A program made the translations under genes and the position numbers. This document shows positions 16,171 to 24,054 of a stretch of 64,000 bases of DNA, piece after piece (position 1 is the stretch's first letter; every line of letters starts with the position of its first letter). Under the pieces are notes generated by a model. That model was given only the letters and a program-made list of their open reading frames with translations, ran no database searches and had not been told where the DNA came from. The stretch is from positions 310,001 through 374,000 of the forward strand of contig CASFDW010000001.1 in the NCBI GenBank assembly GCA_949293595.1, in the 5' to 3' direction. This DNA is from an uncultured Spirochaetales bacterium. Its GTDB lineage: Bacteria > Spirochaetota > Spirochaetia > Sphaerochaetales > Sphaerochaetaceae.

Positions 16171-17083
16171 GCGGTATGTCGAAGCTCATCCTGTCCTTTG
16201 TGAGAATCGTATTAGGGAAAACAGCGGCGGCCTCGTCCCTGAGCTTCTTCAATTCCTGATTGGAATACCGTGGCGAGTAATGCTGAAGGCACAGCATTCC
16301 GCAGTTTCCATCACGTGCGATGGCGGCCGCCTCCACGGCGGTCATATGCTTCTTGGAATGCGCATCCTCCTTGAGGGCATCCTCGAACATGCCTTCACAG
16401 AACAGGATGTCGGAATCATGCACATAGTCGGAAATCTCTTTGAAATAGAGGCTGTCGGTGACATAGCTGAATTTCCTTCCGCTTCTGGGTGGTCCCATCA
16501 CATCCTCCGGTCCAACCACCCTGCCGTCGGACAGGACGACAGGGGATCCTTTCTGAAGCATCCCCCACATCGGCCCCTGGGGCACACCGAGAGCCTTCGC
16601 CTTCTCGGGGAAGAACTCCCCCTTCCTGTCCTTCTCCACAATCGAATATCCCAGACATGGCTTCGTATGGTCAAGGGAAAAAGCATTTATTGAGAACTCA
16701 TCGGTCTCAAGCACGGTTCCTGGCTCGACAGGAACCACGACTATCTCGTAGTTTATATACATGTCGAGTATCCGTCTTGTCTGCTCCACGTATTCCTTCA
16801 GACGTGCGGGACCGTAAATGAAAAGGGGTTCGGTCCTGTCCACCTGGCTGGAAAGCATCAGCATTCCCGGAAGACCCGTGACATGGTCGGCATGCATATG
16901 GCTGATGAAGATGCTGTCTATCTTCTTCCACCTGAGATTGAGCATCTTCAGAGAAACCTGCGTCCCCTCCCCGCAGTCGAACAGGAAAAGATCCCCTTCC
17001 CTGCGGACGAGGACGGATGTCAGAAAACGGCCGGGAAGCGGCATCATGCCGCTGGTACCCAATGAAAACACTTCGAAATTCAC
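16160..17083 (-). CDS. rnz: Ribonuclease Z (tRNA 3'-endonuclease)
   Basis: 307 residues of the metallo-beta-lactamase fold. It has the zinc motif SHMHADHVTGL, the downstream Asp in SYVTDS and the His of CLQHYSPRYS, all as in bacterial RNase Z, which trims tRNA 3' trailers. The start is GTG at 17083 with no SD. A good promoter (TTGCCA, 17 bp, TATATT) ends only six bases before this GTG, which suggests a leaderless message. Composition returns to the GC level of the rest of the window. Confidence 0.88.
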   Translation of the reverse strand: MNFEVFSLGTSGMMPLPGRFLTSVLVRREGDLFLFDCGEGTQVSLKMLNLRWKKIDSIFISHMHADHVTGLPGMLMLSSQVDRTEPLFIYGPARLKEYVEQTRRILDMYINYEIVVVPVEPGTVLETDEFSINAFSLDHTKPCLGYSIVEKDRKGEFFPEKAKALGVPQGPMWGMLQKGSPVVLSDGRVVGPEDVMGPPRSGRKFSYVTDSLYFKEISDYVHDSDILFCEGMFEDALKEDAHSKKHMTAVEAAAIARDGNCGMLCLQHYSPRYSNQELKKLRDEAAAVFPNTILTKDRMSFDIPLKD

Positions 17084-17089
17084 GTTTCA

Positions 17090-17118
17090 AATATAGCAGT
17101 TATACAAGATGCTGGCAA
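17090..17118 (-). promoter_or_regulatory. Promoter of rnz, -10 six bases from GTG
   Basis: TTGCCA (17118-17113), 17-bp spacer, TATATT (17095-17090), then TGAAAC and GTG. Transcription should begin at or next to the start codon. Confidence 0.6.
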
Positions 17119-17132
17119 CAAACAAAACGATG

Positions 17133-18278
17133 TCAGCCTGCCGCGATGATACTGCTTATATCCATCGAAACCGTTTTTCTGAGACTGAGGAACAGCGAAA
17201 CGGAGCTTGAGACGAAAAGACCTGCCAGCATCAGAAGAATCCTGGCGGCGGGGATGGTGATGCTGAACGAGGTCATATACGCGTCAAGGGCGGCGAAATC
17301 CATCTTTTCCAGATACCGCATCAGGTCCGGGATGAAAAAAGACACCACCAGGCCGAGGACCAGGCCCAGGACCAGTGCCAGAAGCACGAAGAAAAGAGTA
17401 ATGACAAGATACTTCCTCCTCACATCCTTCTCCGCAAGCCCCATCACCAGAAGCGCCGCTATGTCCCTCTTGTCGCGGGAAACATAATCGAACGCGATGT
17501 TTGAGGAGAAAAGCGCGGCAAGGAGGGCTAGCACGATGAACACCCCGTAAAGCACATCGAGGCTGAATTCGACATTACCGTACAGATCCGAGTATACATC
17601 CTTGTAGCTCCTGACATGATAGCCGGATGCAGAGAGATAATCGACACATCCGTCGATATCGGACGGATCAGCCAGCATGACTTCAGTGTCGAAATCCCCG
17701 GAAAGAAGGGATGAGCCGACATAGCAGAGCGTTGAATCGAATTCTCCGTAGCCGGAGGAGAATATTCCGGCGCACGTGAGCAGCAACGGCCTGGTCCGGC
17801 CCGTCCTTGAGTCATGCACCAGGACAGAGAACCTTCCCCCCTCCTCCACCCCGAGCTTTCCGGCCACGGACGAGCTCAGATACACGGAATTCAAAAGTCC
17901 GTCGTCGCCTACGGATTCCAGATTCAGGCAGTCCAGCCTCCTTTGGTTGAAATACGATTGGAAATCAACACCCTTGAGATAGAGCGCGGCATTGGCCTTC
18001 CCGCTGAAAGCAAGTGCCTCCGAAGTACGCACTGCATCCACGGAATAAAAGATGTCGTCGTCGCTGGAGAAGATCCCGTCCACGAGAAGGTGTCCGCATC
18101 CGAGTCCGACCATGACCTCCTCCATCGACAAGGCCATGCTCGTGATGAACGTGAGCGAGACCACCAGCAGCAGGGACACGAGCATGATGAGAAGGGCCGG
18201 AAGCGACGCGGAAATGAAGAAGGACGCGCGGTTGCCGGCACCAAGCTTCCTTTCCACATAGAGGTCAAAGACTTTCAA
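17133..18278 (-). CDS. Lol/MacB-type ABC permease (second)
   Basis: About 381 residues from a TTG at 18278 that has GGAGG five bases upstream. An ATG at 18308 would need a 44-bp overlap with the ATPase gene and lacks an SD. Topology is that of FtsX-like permeases: one N-terminal helix (about 30-55), a large extracytoplasmic domain, then three C-terminal helices. Such pairs with a LolD-like ATPase move lipoproteins or other envelope substrates outward. It ends the long leftward gene run. Substrate unknown. Confidence 0.75.
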   Translation of the reverse strand: MKVFDLYVERKLGAGNRASFFISASLPALLIMLVSLLLVVSLTFITSMALSMEEVMVGLGCGHLLVDGIFSSDDDIFYSVDAVRTSEALAFSGKANAALYLKGVDFQSYFNQRRLDCLNLESVGDDGLLNSVYLSSSVAGKLGVEEGGRFSVLVHDSRTGRTRPLLLTCAGIFSSGYGEFDSTLCYVGSSLLSGDFDTEVMLADPSDIDGCVDYLSASGYHVRSYKDVYSDLYGNVEFSLDVLYGVFIVLALLAALFSSNIAFDYVSRDKRDIAALLVMGLAEKDVRRKYLVITLFFVLLALVLGLVLGLVVSFFIPDLMRYLEKMDFAALDAYMTSFSITIPAARILLMLAGLFVSSSVSLFLSLRKTVSMDISSIIAAG

Positions 18279-18945
18279 GGACACCTCCCTTGAGCATGTA
18301 TCTGACATCCGCCTTCCTGCTCATCTGTTCGTCATGGGTCACCATCACGAGCGACCGTCCCGAAACCCTGACCGCATCGAAGAGAAGTTTCTCGACCTCG
18401 CGCGCACTCTGTTCGTCAAGGCTCCCGGTAGGTTCGTCGGCGAAGATCAGCGGTGCCCCGGAGGCAAGGCTGCGGGCGATGGCAACCCGCTGCCTCTCGC
18501 CTCCCGAAAGTTCGTTCGGCCGGTGGGACGCCCTGTCTGGAAGCCTGACGAGTTCCAGATAGCCGCGGGCTTCCTCTTGCGCCTCGCGCCTTTTCCTGCC
18601 GTTCAGAAGCAGAGGCATCATCACATTCTCGAGGGCGGAGAAATCCTCCATCAGAAGCGGGTTCTGGAAGATGAACCCCACATAGGTCCTGCGCATCATG
18701 CATATCCGTCCGGCATCCATGAGGTCGCAGTCGTTACCACCGTAATACAGCTTTCCACCATCCTTGCGGTCCAGAAGGGCCAGTATGGAAAGAAGCGTGC
18801 TTTTCCCGCAGCCGCTCCTGCCGATTATGGAAATGCAGGAGGATGCCGGCACGCTGAGGCTCACATCCCTGAGGATGTCCAGCCTACCTTCTGCAGTGGA
18901 GAACCCCTTTGCGATGTTCTCCGCCCTTAAAAGTTCATCTTCCAT
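18265..18945 (-). CDS. ABC ATPase, LolD type
   Basis: 226 residues with Walker A (GRSGCGKST), signature LSGGERQRVAIARSL, Walker B (LIFADEPTGSLD) and switch His (MVTHDEQ). The DEPTGSLD motif and short length are typical of LolD/MacB/FtsE ATPases rather than importers. It has an SD (GGAGG) and overlaps the first permease gene by 11 bp and the second by 14 bp. The encoded set is permease-ATPase-permease. Confidence 0.85.
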   Translation of the reverse strand: MEDELLRAENIAKGFSTAEGRLDILRDVSLSVPASSCISIIGRSGCGKSTLLSILALLDRKDGGKLYYGGNDCDLMDAGRICMMRRTYVGFIFQNPLLMEDFSALENVMMPLLLNGRKRREAQEEARGYLELVRLPDRASHRPNELSGGERQRVAIARSLASGAPLIFADEPTGSLDEQSAREVEKLLFDAVRVSGRSLVMVTHDEQMSRKADVRYMLKGGVLESL

Positions 18946-19996
18946 CTAGCACCTCCAAAGGACTCAGGCTTCTCTCCCTGTACAGCCCGACGGCACACGA
19001 GAGAGCGGACAAAAACAGCATCACGAAGCTAATGACGGCGAACGAGGACCACGAGAGGGAGAACGAGACATGCGACATGACAAGGGACGACAGGCTGGAT
19101 GAAAAGACCTCCAGCAGCACGACCGAGACGGCAAGCCCGGATAAAAGCGCAAAGGCCACCAGGATTGCAAACGAGAGGACGAACGCAAGTCCCACGGCCG
19201 CACCTCCGAGCCCCATCACATACAGCTCCACCCGCTCCTTCCTCTTTGCTTCGAGAAAAACTCGTGTCTCCTGACGGATCTGGAAGAACACTATCAGAAA
19301 CAGGAAGGAAAGGACGAACACCATCATGAACCGTTCCAGCATGAACGCCGAATAGAGCGTGCTCTCGCTCTCCTTCCAGCTTGTGTGGTCATAACCGCCC
19401 TTCTCAAGCGGCCCAGCATCGTCGCTTCCCTTGATCGCGACAAGATCAAGACCCCCCTCCCCCGCATAGGAGGAAGGAAGAAAGACATGATAGGGGTCGA
19501 ACGAGGAACCGAGCCTGGTGGAATACACACCGGAGACCCCGTATGTACGGTTTTCCAAATCCCTCAGGGTACCTCCGGCTATCGTGCTGACGTCTATGTC
19601 GTCGAAACCGTTCTCCAGATAAAGCCGGTACGGTATCACGGCCTGCGAGAAATCACCGGCAAGCAGCTCCAGCCCGCCGTCGTATGATTGCGGATCCACA
19701 TACCTGATGTTCATCGCATGCCCGTCCACAAGCGCCATGCGCTCCGAGTAAGGGAAAACGGTGCAGGACGGGTAGAGAGATGCAACATCCTCGCAGGAGG
19801 CACCGCGGACTACAAGCTCAAAGCTCTTCACATCCTTGATGGCGGAAAGACGTTCATCCTGCAGATAGTCCATCACGCTCAGGACGACCATCATCGCTGC
19901 GGTGCTGAACGCAAGGGAGAATGCGATGCGTACGGAACGCCAGAAGTGCCGGTTCATACGGGAGAAGGAATATCTGAAAGCAAGCATGGGTATCAT
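18935..19996 (-). CDS. Lol/MacB-type ABC permease (first)
   Basis: 353 residues with the FtsX-like layout: N-terminal helix (about 20-45), a periplasmic domain of about 170 residues, then three helices from about residue 220. The C-terminus (LYRERSLSPLEVLDG) matches the conserved end of LolC/MacB permeases. It starts in an ATGA overlap with the preceding gene. It works with the LolD-like ATPase; cargo may be an envelope component. Confidence 0.75.
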   Translation of the reverse strand: MIPMLAFRYSFSRMNRHFWRSVRIAFSLAFSTAAMMVVLSVMDYLQDERLSAIKDVKSFELVVRGASCEDVASLYPSCTVFPYSERMALVDGHAMNIRYVDPQSYDGGLELLAGDFSQAVIPYRLYLENGFDDIDVSTIAGGTLRDLENRTYGVSGVYSTRLGSSFDPYHVFLPSSYAGEGGLDLVAIKGSDDAGPLEKGGYDHTSWKESESTLYSAFMLERFMMVFVLSFLFLIVFFQIRQETRVFLEAKRKERVELYVMGLGGAAVGLAFVLSFAILVAFALLSGLAVSVVLLEVFSSSLSSLVMSHVSFSLSWSSFAVISFVMLFLSALSCAVGLYRERSLSPLEVLDGR

Positions 19997-20922
19997 AGGC
20001 GGACAACCTCCTTCACCGTGCTCATGTCGTCGTCATAGACAATCCTCACATACGGGTTGCCGTCACGGTACCTGACCTCCACCCTGCCTCCTGCGTCGAA
20101 AAGTTCCTCGACCATCCTTCCCCCGTCATACTCGGTCATGCGGGACACAAGGCCGCCGCCAGAATACTCCTCCCGGACCTTCCGGTCGCCGAAAGTGCTG
20201 GTGACCAAGCAGATGTTCCCATCCCCGTCATATGAATACGATACCGACGAATCAGGACCGGAGGTCGAAACGACGCGGCCTGAAACATCGTACTCGACGA
20301 CGGTACCGTCGCTCCGGGAAACCATGATACCCCCATCAGGGAGGGGCGAGAATCCGGTTTTTTCCACATCCTCGCCGGCAGGAACGGAATCGGCGCCATC
20401 ATCCATGTACACCGCAGAATCCCCATCCAGGAAAAAGGAGAACGTCGAGGACGAGGGAAACAGATACACCCCGCCCTGATATGAATCGATACGGGTTATG
20501 GTCCCATCCGCCGTGTGGAAGTACTCGTTCACACCGACAAGTCCGTCAGGACCGGTGAAGGTCGCCGAGGAAAGTATGCCGCCGTCATCGTATGTGTACC
20601 TGGTCTCGATTCCGGAATCCGAACGGTATACCAGCCGTCCGTCGTCATCGTACCTGCTGACGATGCACGAGCCGTCAGAGCCGTCGAGGACAACGAAGCC
20701 GTCCGAGACTGTTTCCCTGGCGATCTCGACTCCGTCCAGATACAGGATGCGGACACCGTCACCGGTCTCCAGCTCATAGCCTGACGAGGTGGCATACGGA
20801 AGCTCCTCCAGCGCCATCATGAGCTCGTTGCTCCTGTAGACCGCGGAAAAGGCCGGGATTCCGGCCATAAGCAGGATCAGAAATGCAAGGATATCAATTC
20901 TCAAGCCCGACCAGCGAATCAA
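19993..20922 (-). CDS. Exported protein with YD/RHS-like short repeats
   Basis: About 309 residues from a TTG at 20922, which has GGAGGAG four bases upstream and gives a clean signal peptide (IRWSGLRIDILAFLILLMAG, cleavage near IPAFSA). The rest is a series of short beta repeats resembling YD/RHS units: YDDDGRLVYRSDSG, YDDGGILSSATF, YDVSGRVVSTSG, YSYDGDGNICLVTS, and more to the C-terminus. There is no lipobox. The start overlaps ftsY by 29 bp and the end overlaps the Lol-like permease by 4 bp, so it may be cargo or partner of that ABC system. Confidence 0.6.
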   Translation of the reverse strand: MIRWSGLRIDILAFLILLMAGIPAFSAVYRSNELMMALEELPYATSSGYELETGDGVRILYLDGVEIARETVSDGFVVLDGSDGSCIVSRYDDDGRLVYRSDSGIETRYTYDDGGILSSATFTGPDGLVGVNEYFHTADGTITRIDSYQGGVYLFPSSSTFSFFLDGDSAVYMDDGADSVPAGEDVEKTGFSPLPDGGIMVSRSDGTVVEYDVSGRVVSTSGPDSSVSYSYDGDGNICLVTSTFGDRKVREEYSGGGLVSRMTEYDGGRMVEELFDAGGRVEVRYRDGNPYVRIVYDDDMSTVKEVVRL

Positions 20923-21772
20923 GGAACTCCTCCTTGTCAAACGGCCTGATGTCATCGTAGCCCTCGCCTGTGCAGACGAACGCGATCGGGATGTCGAGCA
21001 GTTTGCCGATCTGCACGAGGGCGCCACCCTTGGCCAGGCTGTCGTATTTCGTGAGGATTATGCCCGAAAGGCCTATGGCCTCGTTGAAGAGCATCGCCTG
21101 CGACAGCCCGTTCTGTCCGGTTGTCGCGTCTATCACAAGGAACCTGTAATAGTCATCGTCCGCGATTCCCCTTGCCCTGATGACCTTGTCGATCTTCTTG
21201 AGCTCCTTGAGAAGGTTCTCCTTGTTGTGCATCCTGCCGGCGGTATCCGCCAGGATGAGGTCGTCCCCATGGGCACATGCACTTGAGATCGCATCGTAGA
21301 CCACTGCTCCGGGATCCGACCCTGTCTTCTGCTTGACTATCCTCATCCCGAGCCTTTCGGCATGTATGTCGAGCTGCTCGCAGGCCGCGGCGCGGAAAGT
21401 GTCCGCGGCGGCCAGAAGGACCTTGCTCCCCCTTGCCGAATAGTATTTGGCCAGTTTTGCTATCGTGGTGGTCTTGCCGACCCCGTTCACGCCCAGCATG
21501 AGGAAGAGGGAAGGTTTTCCGCCGATGCGTACATCCATCTCCTTCAAGTATCTCGAAAGGAGCTCCTTCATCCTCCTCTGGAGATCCTCCGCGGACAGGT
21601 TCTTCTCCTTTTTGGTGAGAGCCCTCAGCTCCGTGGATATCTCCTCCGTAAGACGTGATCCCAGATCACCCTCTATCAACGTGTCCTCGAGATTATCGAA
21701 GAACTCCTCGTCTATCGCGTGGCTTTGGAAAAGCTGCCTCAGCTTCTGTCCGAATTTCTTGAATAACGCCAT
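20894..21772 (-). CDS. ftsY: Signal recognition particle receptor FtsY
   Basis: 292 residues, the short form with an NG domain and almost no acidic A domain. GTPase motifs: G1 GVNGVGKTTTIAKLA, G3 LADTAGRM, G4 TKYDSLAKGG, plus the DTFRAAACEQL closing segment. It docks ribosome-SRP complexes at the membrane translocon. The ATG at 21772 has AAGGAG upstream; the six extra residues of the longer frame have no SD. Confidence 0.93.
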   Translation of the reverse strand: MALFKKFGQKLRQLFQSHAIDEEFFDNLEDTLIEGDLGSRLTEEISTELRALTKKEKNLSAEDLQRRMKELLSRYLKEMDVRIGGKPSLFLMLGVNGVGKTTTIAKLAKYYSARGSKVLLAAADTFRAAACEQLDIHAERLGMRIVKQKTGSDPGAVVYDAISSACAHGDDLILADTAGRMHNKENLLKELKKIDKVIRARGIADDDYYRFLVIDATTGQNGLSQAMLFNEAIGLSGIILTKYDSLAKGGALVQIGKLLDIPIAFVCTGEGYDDIRPFDKEEFLDSLVGLEN

Positions 21773-21782
21773 ATGAACTCCT

Positions 21783-22994
21783 TCAGACACCCAGGGAAAG
21801 GGCGTCCCTGTATTTGAAAAGACTGTCGATCGTCCTGATCAGCTGGAACACGCTGACGCCGGCGGCGAGCGTCTCGAGCGGGACAAGGAAATCGAGCTGG
21901 TATACCCCGTTGACAAACCCCAGGGCAACCCCGGCACCGAACGATGCGAGGGTGAGAAGAAGGTTGCTGTAGAAAGACCTCTTCGCAGCCTCCAGATATC
22001 CGGGCTCGTAGAGCGACGTGGGCAGGAGGGTCATCTCCAGCACCCCGGGATTCGCCGCGCTGTTCACGGTCCTGGTCTCGTAACCAGGCTTGACCACACT
22101 GACGGAAAGCGGAAGGGCCGCATTTCCGACGAAACCGGCCTCCACCCCGACCCCGTTCAACCGTATGTCGGAAGAATAAGGAACGGTCGATATGAAAAGA
22201 GGTCCGACCGGAAGTTCCTCCAATGTGAAATAGACGTCAGACGCCACCGGGGTCTCAAGAACCACCTCCAGGTTCCTGCAGTCGGAATAGGAAAGGACAA
22301 GCTCGTGGCTTCCGTCCTCGAACACGCAGTATCTGTCGTAAAGCTCCAACGCCGAATTGCCGCACATGACGGTGTATGGGACATTTCCGTCCATCCTCAC
22401 GATGCTGTATCCGCCGCCTCTCCAACGGTCCAGAAAAAACTCCGCAAGCTGCAGGAAGTATCCGCTGCCGTCCAGCGGCGCGAAGAACACCTTCTGGAAA
22501 ACCCCGTCCACATAAAGCTCGAGCTCCTCCACGGAACCTTCGGAGAACCTGGAAAAGAGCATTAGCTCATCCAGATCGTAAAGGTTCTTGAGATATCCGA
22601 CGGCCTCGGCATCGCCTTTCCTGACAAACGCCATCTGGTCGTCAGGAATGTCCGGGAACACGAGCTCGACGGCATATTTGCCCGACAGGTCCGGTTGCAC
22701 GTATCCAGGGACCTCCTTTCCGTCCCTGATCGCCTGTGCGGCCTTGAGCCCATACTCCCTGAGGGCCTTGTCCATGTCTCTGGAAACGGCGGCATCCACC
22801 AACGCGGGGTCCTCCACAAAGGCGGATGCAAACGATGAGGCCGTACCAATCAGGCCGCGGAACGTCTGGTCGTCGAACCCGACCACCACGCCCACCCTGT
22901 ATGAAGCGGCAAAGAGGGGCAGGCAGAACAGAAACAGGAGCAGCGCAAGGCTACTCCTCTTTCTGGAAATGGAGATAGCTCTCGATAAAATCAT
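21783..22994 (-). CDS. Exported PEGA-domain membrane protein
   Basis: About 403 residues from ATG 22994 (SD-like GGTGAG); a GTG nine bases earlier is possible. A basic, hydrophobic signal peptide ends near LFAASY. The middle is unassigned. At about 265-330 a PEGA-type domain is visible (LFISTVPYSSDIRLNGVG ... VVKPGYETR), a surface or peptidoglycan-associated fold common in spirochaetes. Two hydrophobic segments lie near the C-terminus (about 350-390). The first 44 bp overlap the end of prfB, so expression probably depends on it. Confidence 0.65.
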   Translation of the reverse strand: MILSRAISISRKRSSLALLLFLFCLPLFAASYRVGVVVGFDDQTFRGLIGTASSFASAFVEDPALVDAAVSRDMDKALREYGLKAAQAIRDGKEVPGYVQPDLSGKYAVELVFPDIPDDQMAFVRKGDAEAVGYLKNLYDLDELMLFSRFSEGSVEELELYVDGVFQKVFFAPLDGSGYFLQLAEFFLDRWRGGGYSIVRMDGNVPYTVMCGNSALELYDRYCVFEDGSHELVLSYSDCRNLEVVLETPVASDVYFTLEELPVGPLFISTVPYSSDIRLNGVGVEAGFVGNAALPLSVSVVKPGYETRTVNSAANPGVLEMTLLPTSLYEPGYLEAAKRSFYSNLLLTLASFGAGVALGFVNGVYQLDFLVPLETLAAGVSVFQLIRTIDSLFKYRDALSLGV

Positions 22995-24049
22995 CGATCT
23001 CACCGTCCATCACGGCGATTATGTTTCCGGTGCTGTAGTTTGTCCTGTGGTCCTTGACAAGGGTGTATGGCTGGAAGACATAACTCCTTATCTGGCTTCC
23101 CCAGGCGATGTCCTTCTTGGCGATCGCGTTCTTCTCCTTCTCCTTCTCACGTTCCTTCTGATAGTACTCGTAGAGCTTGCTGCGGAGCATCTTGAAAGCC
23201 ATCTCCTTGTTCATGAGCTGGCTGCGCTCGTTCTGGCACTGCACCACTATTCCCGTCGCGTAATGTGTGATCCTGACGGCGCTGTCGGTCTTGTTGACGT
23301 GCTGTCCGCCGGCACCTCCGGCACGGTATGTATCCAGACGGTAGTCCTCGGGCTTGATGTCGATCTCTATGTTGTCGTCGACCTCCGCAGATGCGTATAC
23401 GGATGCGAACGAGGTATGGCGCCTTTTCTGTGCATCGAACGGACTTATCCTGACCAGACGGTGGACCCCCGCCTCCCCCTTGAGATATCCGAACGCATAC
23501 GGACCGTCAACCTTTATGGTCACGCTCTTTATCCCGCCCTCGTTCTCCTCGAGGTCGAGTATCTCGCTCTTGAAGCCGTGGCGCTCCACCCATCTCAGGT
23601 ACATCCTCATCAGCATGCTCGCCCAGTCGGAGGCCTCGGTGCCGCCAGCGCCAGAATGGATGGAGAGATACATGTTGTTCTTGTCGAACTCCCCATCGAG
23701 CAACGTCTTGGTCTTGAGCGGATGGAACTTCGCATCGAGGGCCTCTATCTGTCCCTCGAGCTCGGCGCGCAGCGTCTCGTCCTCCTCGGACGAATACATC
23801 TCCATGAGCTCCTCCAGTTCGTCTATCTCGCCTATCAGCTCCTTCCAGGGATAATAGCTGTCCTTGAGCATGTTGAGCTTCTGATAGGTCTGTTCGGCCT
23901 TCTGCTTGTCAGACCAGAAATCCTCGGCGAGGGTCTTCTCCTCCTCGGCCTTTATTTTTTCAAGAACGTTGGCGTCTTCAAAGACGCCTCCATACCTGGT
24001 AGGCTTCTTCCTTGATGTTTTCAAATTTCGCTCTGTTCTCAATAAACAT
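22951..24049 (-). CDS. prfB: Peptide chain release factor 2, made by +1 frameshift
   Basis: RF2 reads UGA and UAA. Translation begins at ATG 24049 (AAGGAG upstream), runs 23 codons to an in-frame TGA at 23980-23978, and must shift +1 at CTT-TGA to continue in the long frame to 22951, giving about 365 residues. Upstream of the shift codon, GGAGG lies three bases before CTT, exactly the SD-like stimulator of classical prfB. The long frame has the peptidyl-tRNA hydrolysis motif GGAGGQ (in YRAGGAGGQHVNKTDSA) and the SPFDAQKRR region. The codon-recognition motif is in the central domain. Calling only the long frame would give a wrong N-terminus. Confidence 0.93.
23978..23991 (-). promoter_or_regulatory. 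prfB programmed +1 frameshift site
   Basis: On the minus strand GGAGG-CGT-CTT-TGA: an internal SD-like element three bases before the slippery CTT, followed by the UGA that RF2 itself recognises. Low RF2 favours slipping, giving autoregulation as known for Escherichia coli prfB. Confidence 0.9.
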
Positions 24050-24054
24050 GTCGT

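Noticed and set aside
22588..24015. 475-codon open frame on the plus strand opposite prfB
   Set aside because: It is antisense to a certain RF2 gene, has no SD, domain or hydrophobic pattern, and mirrors the GC-biased third positions of prfB.
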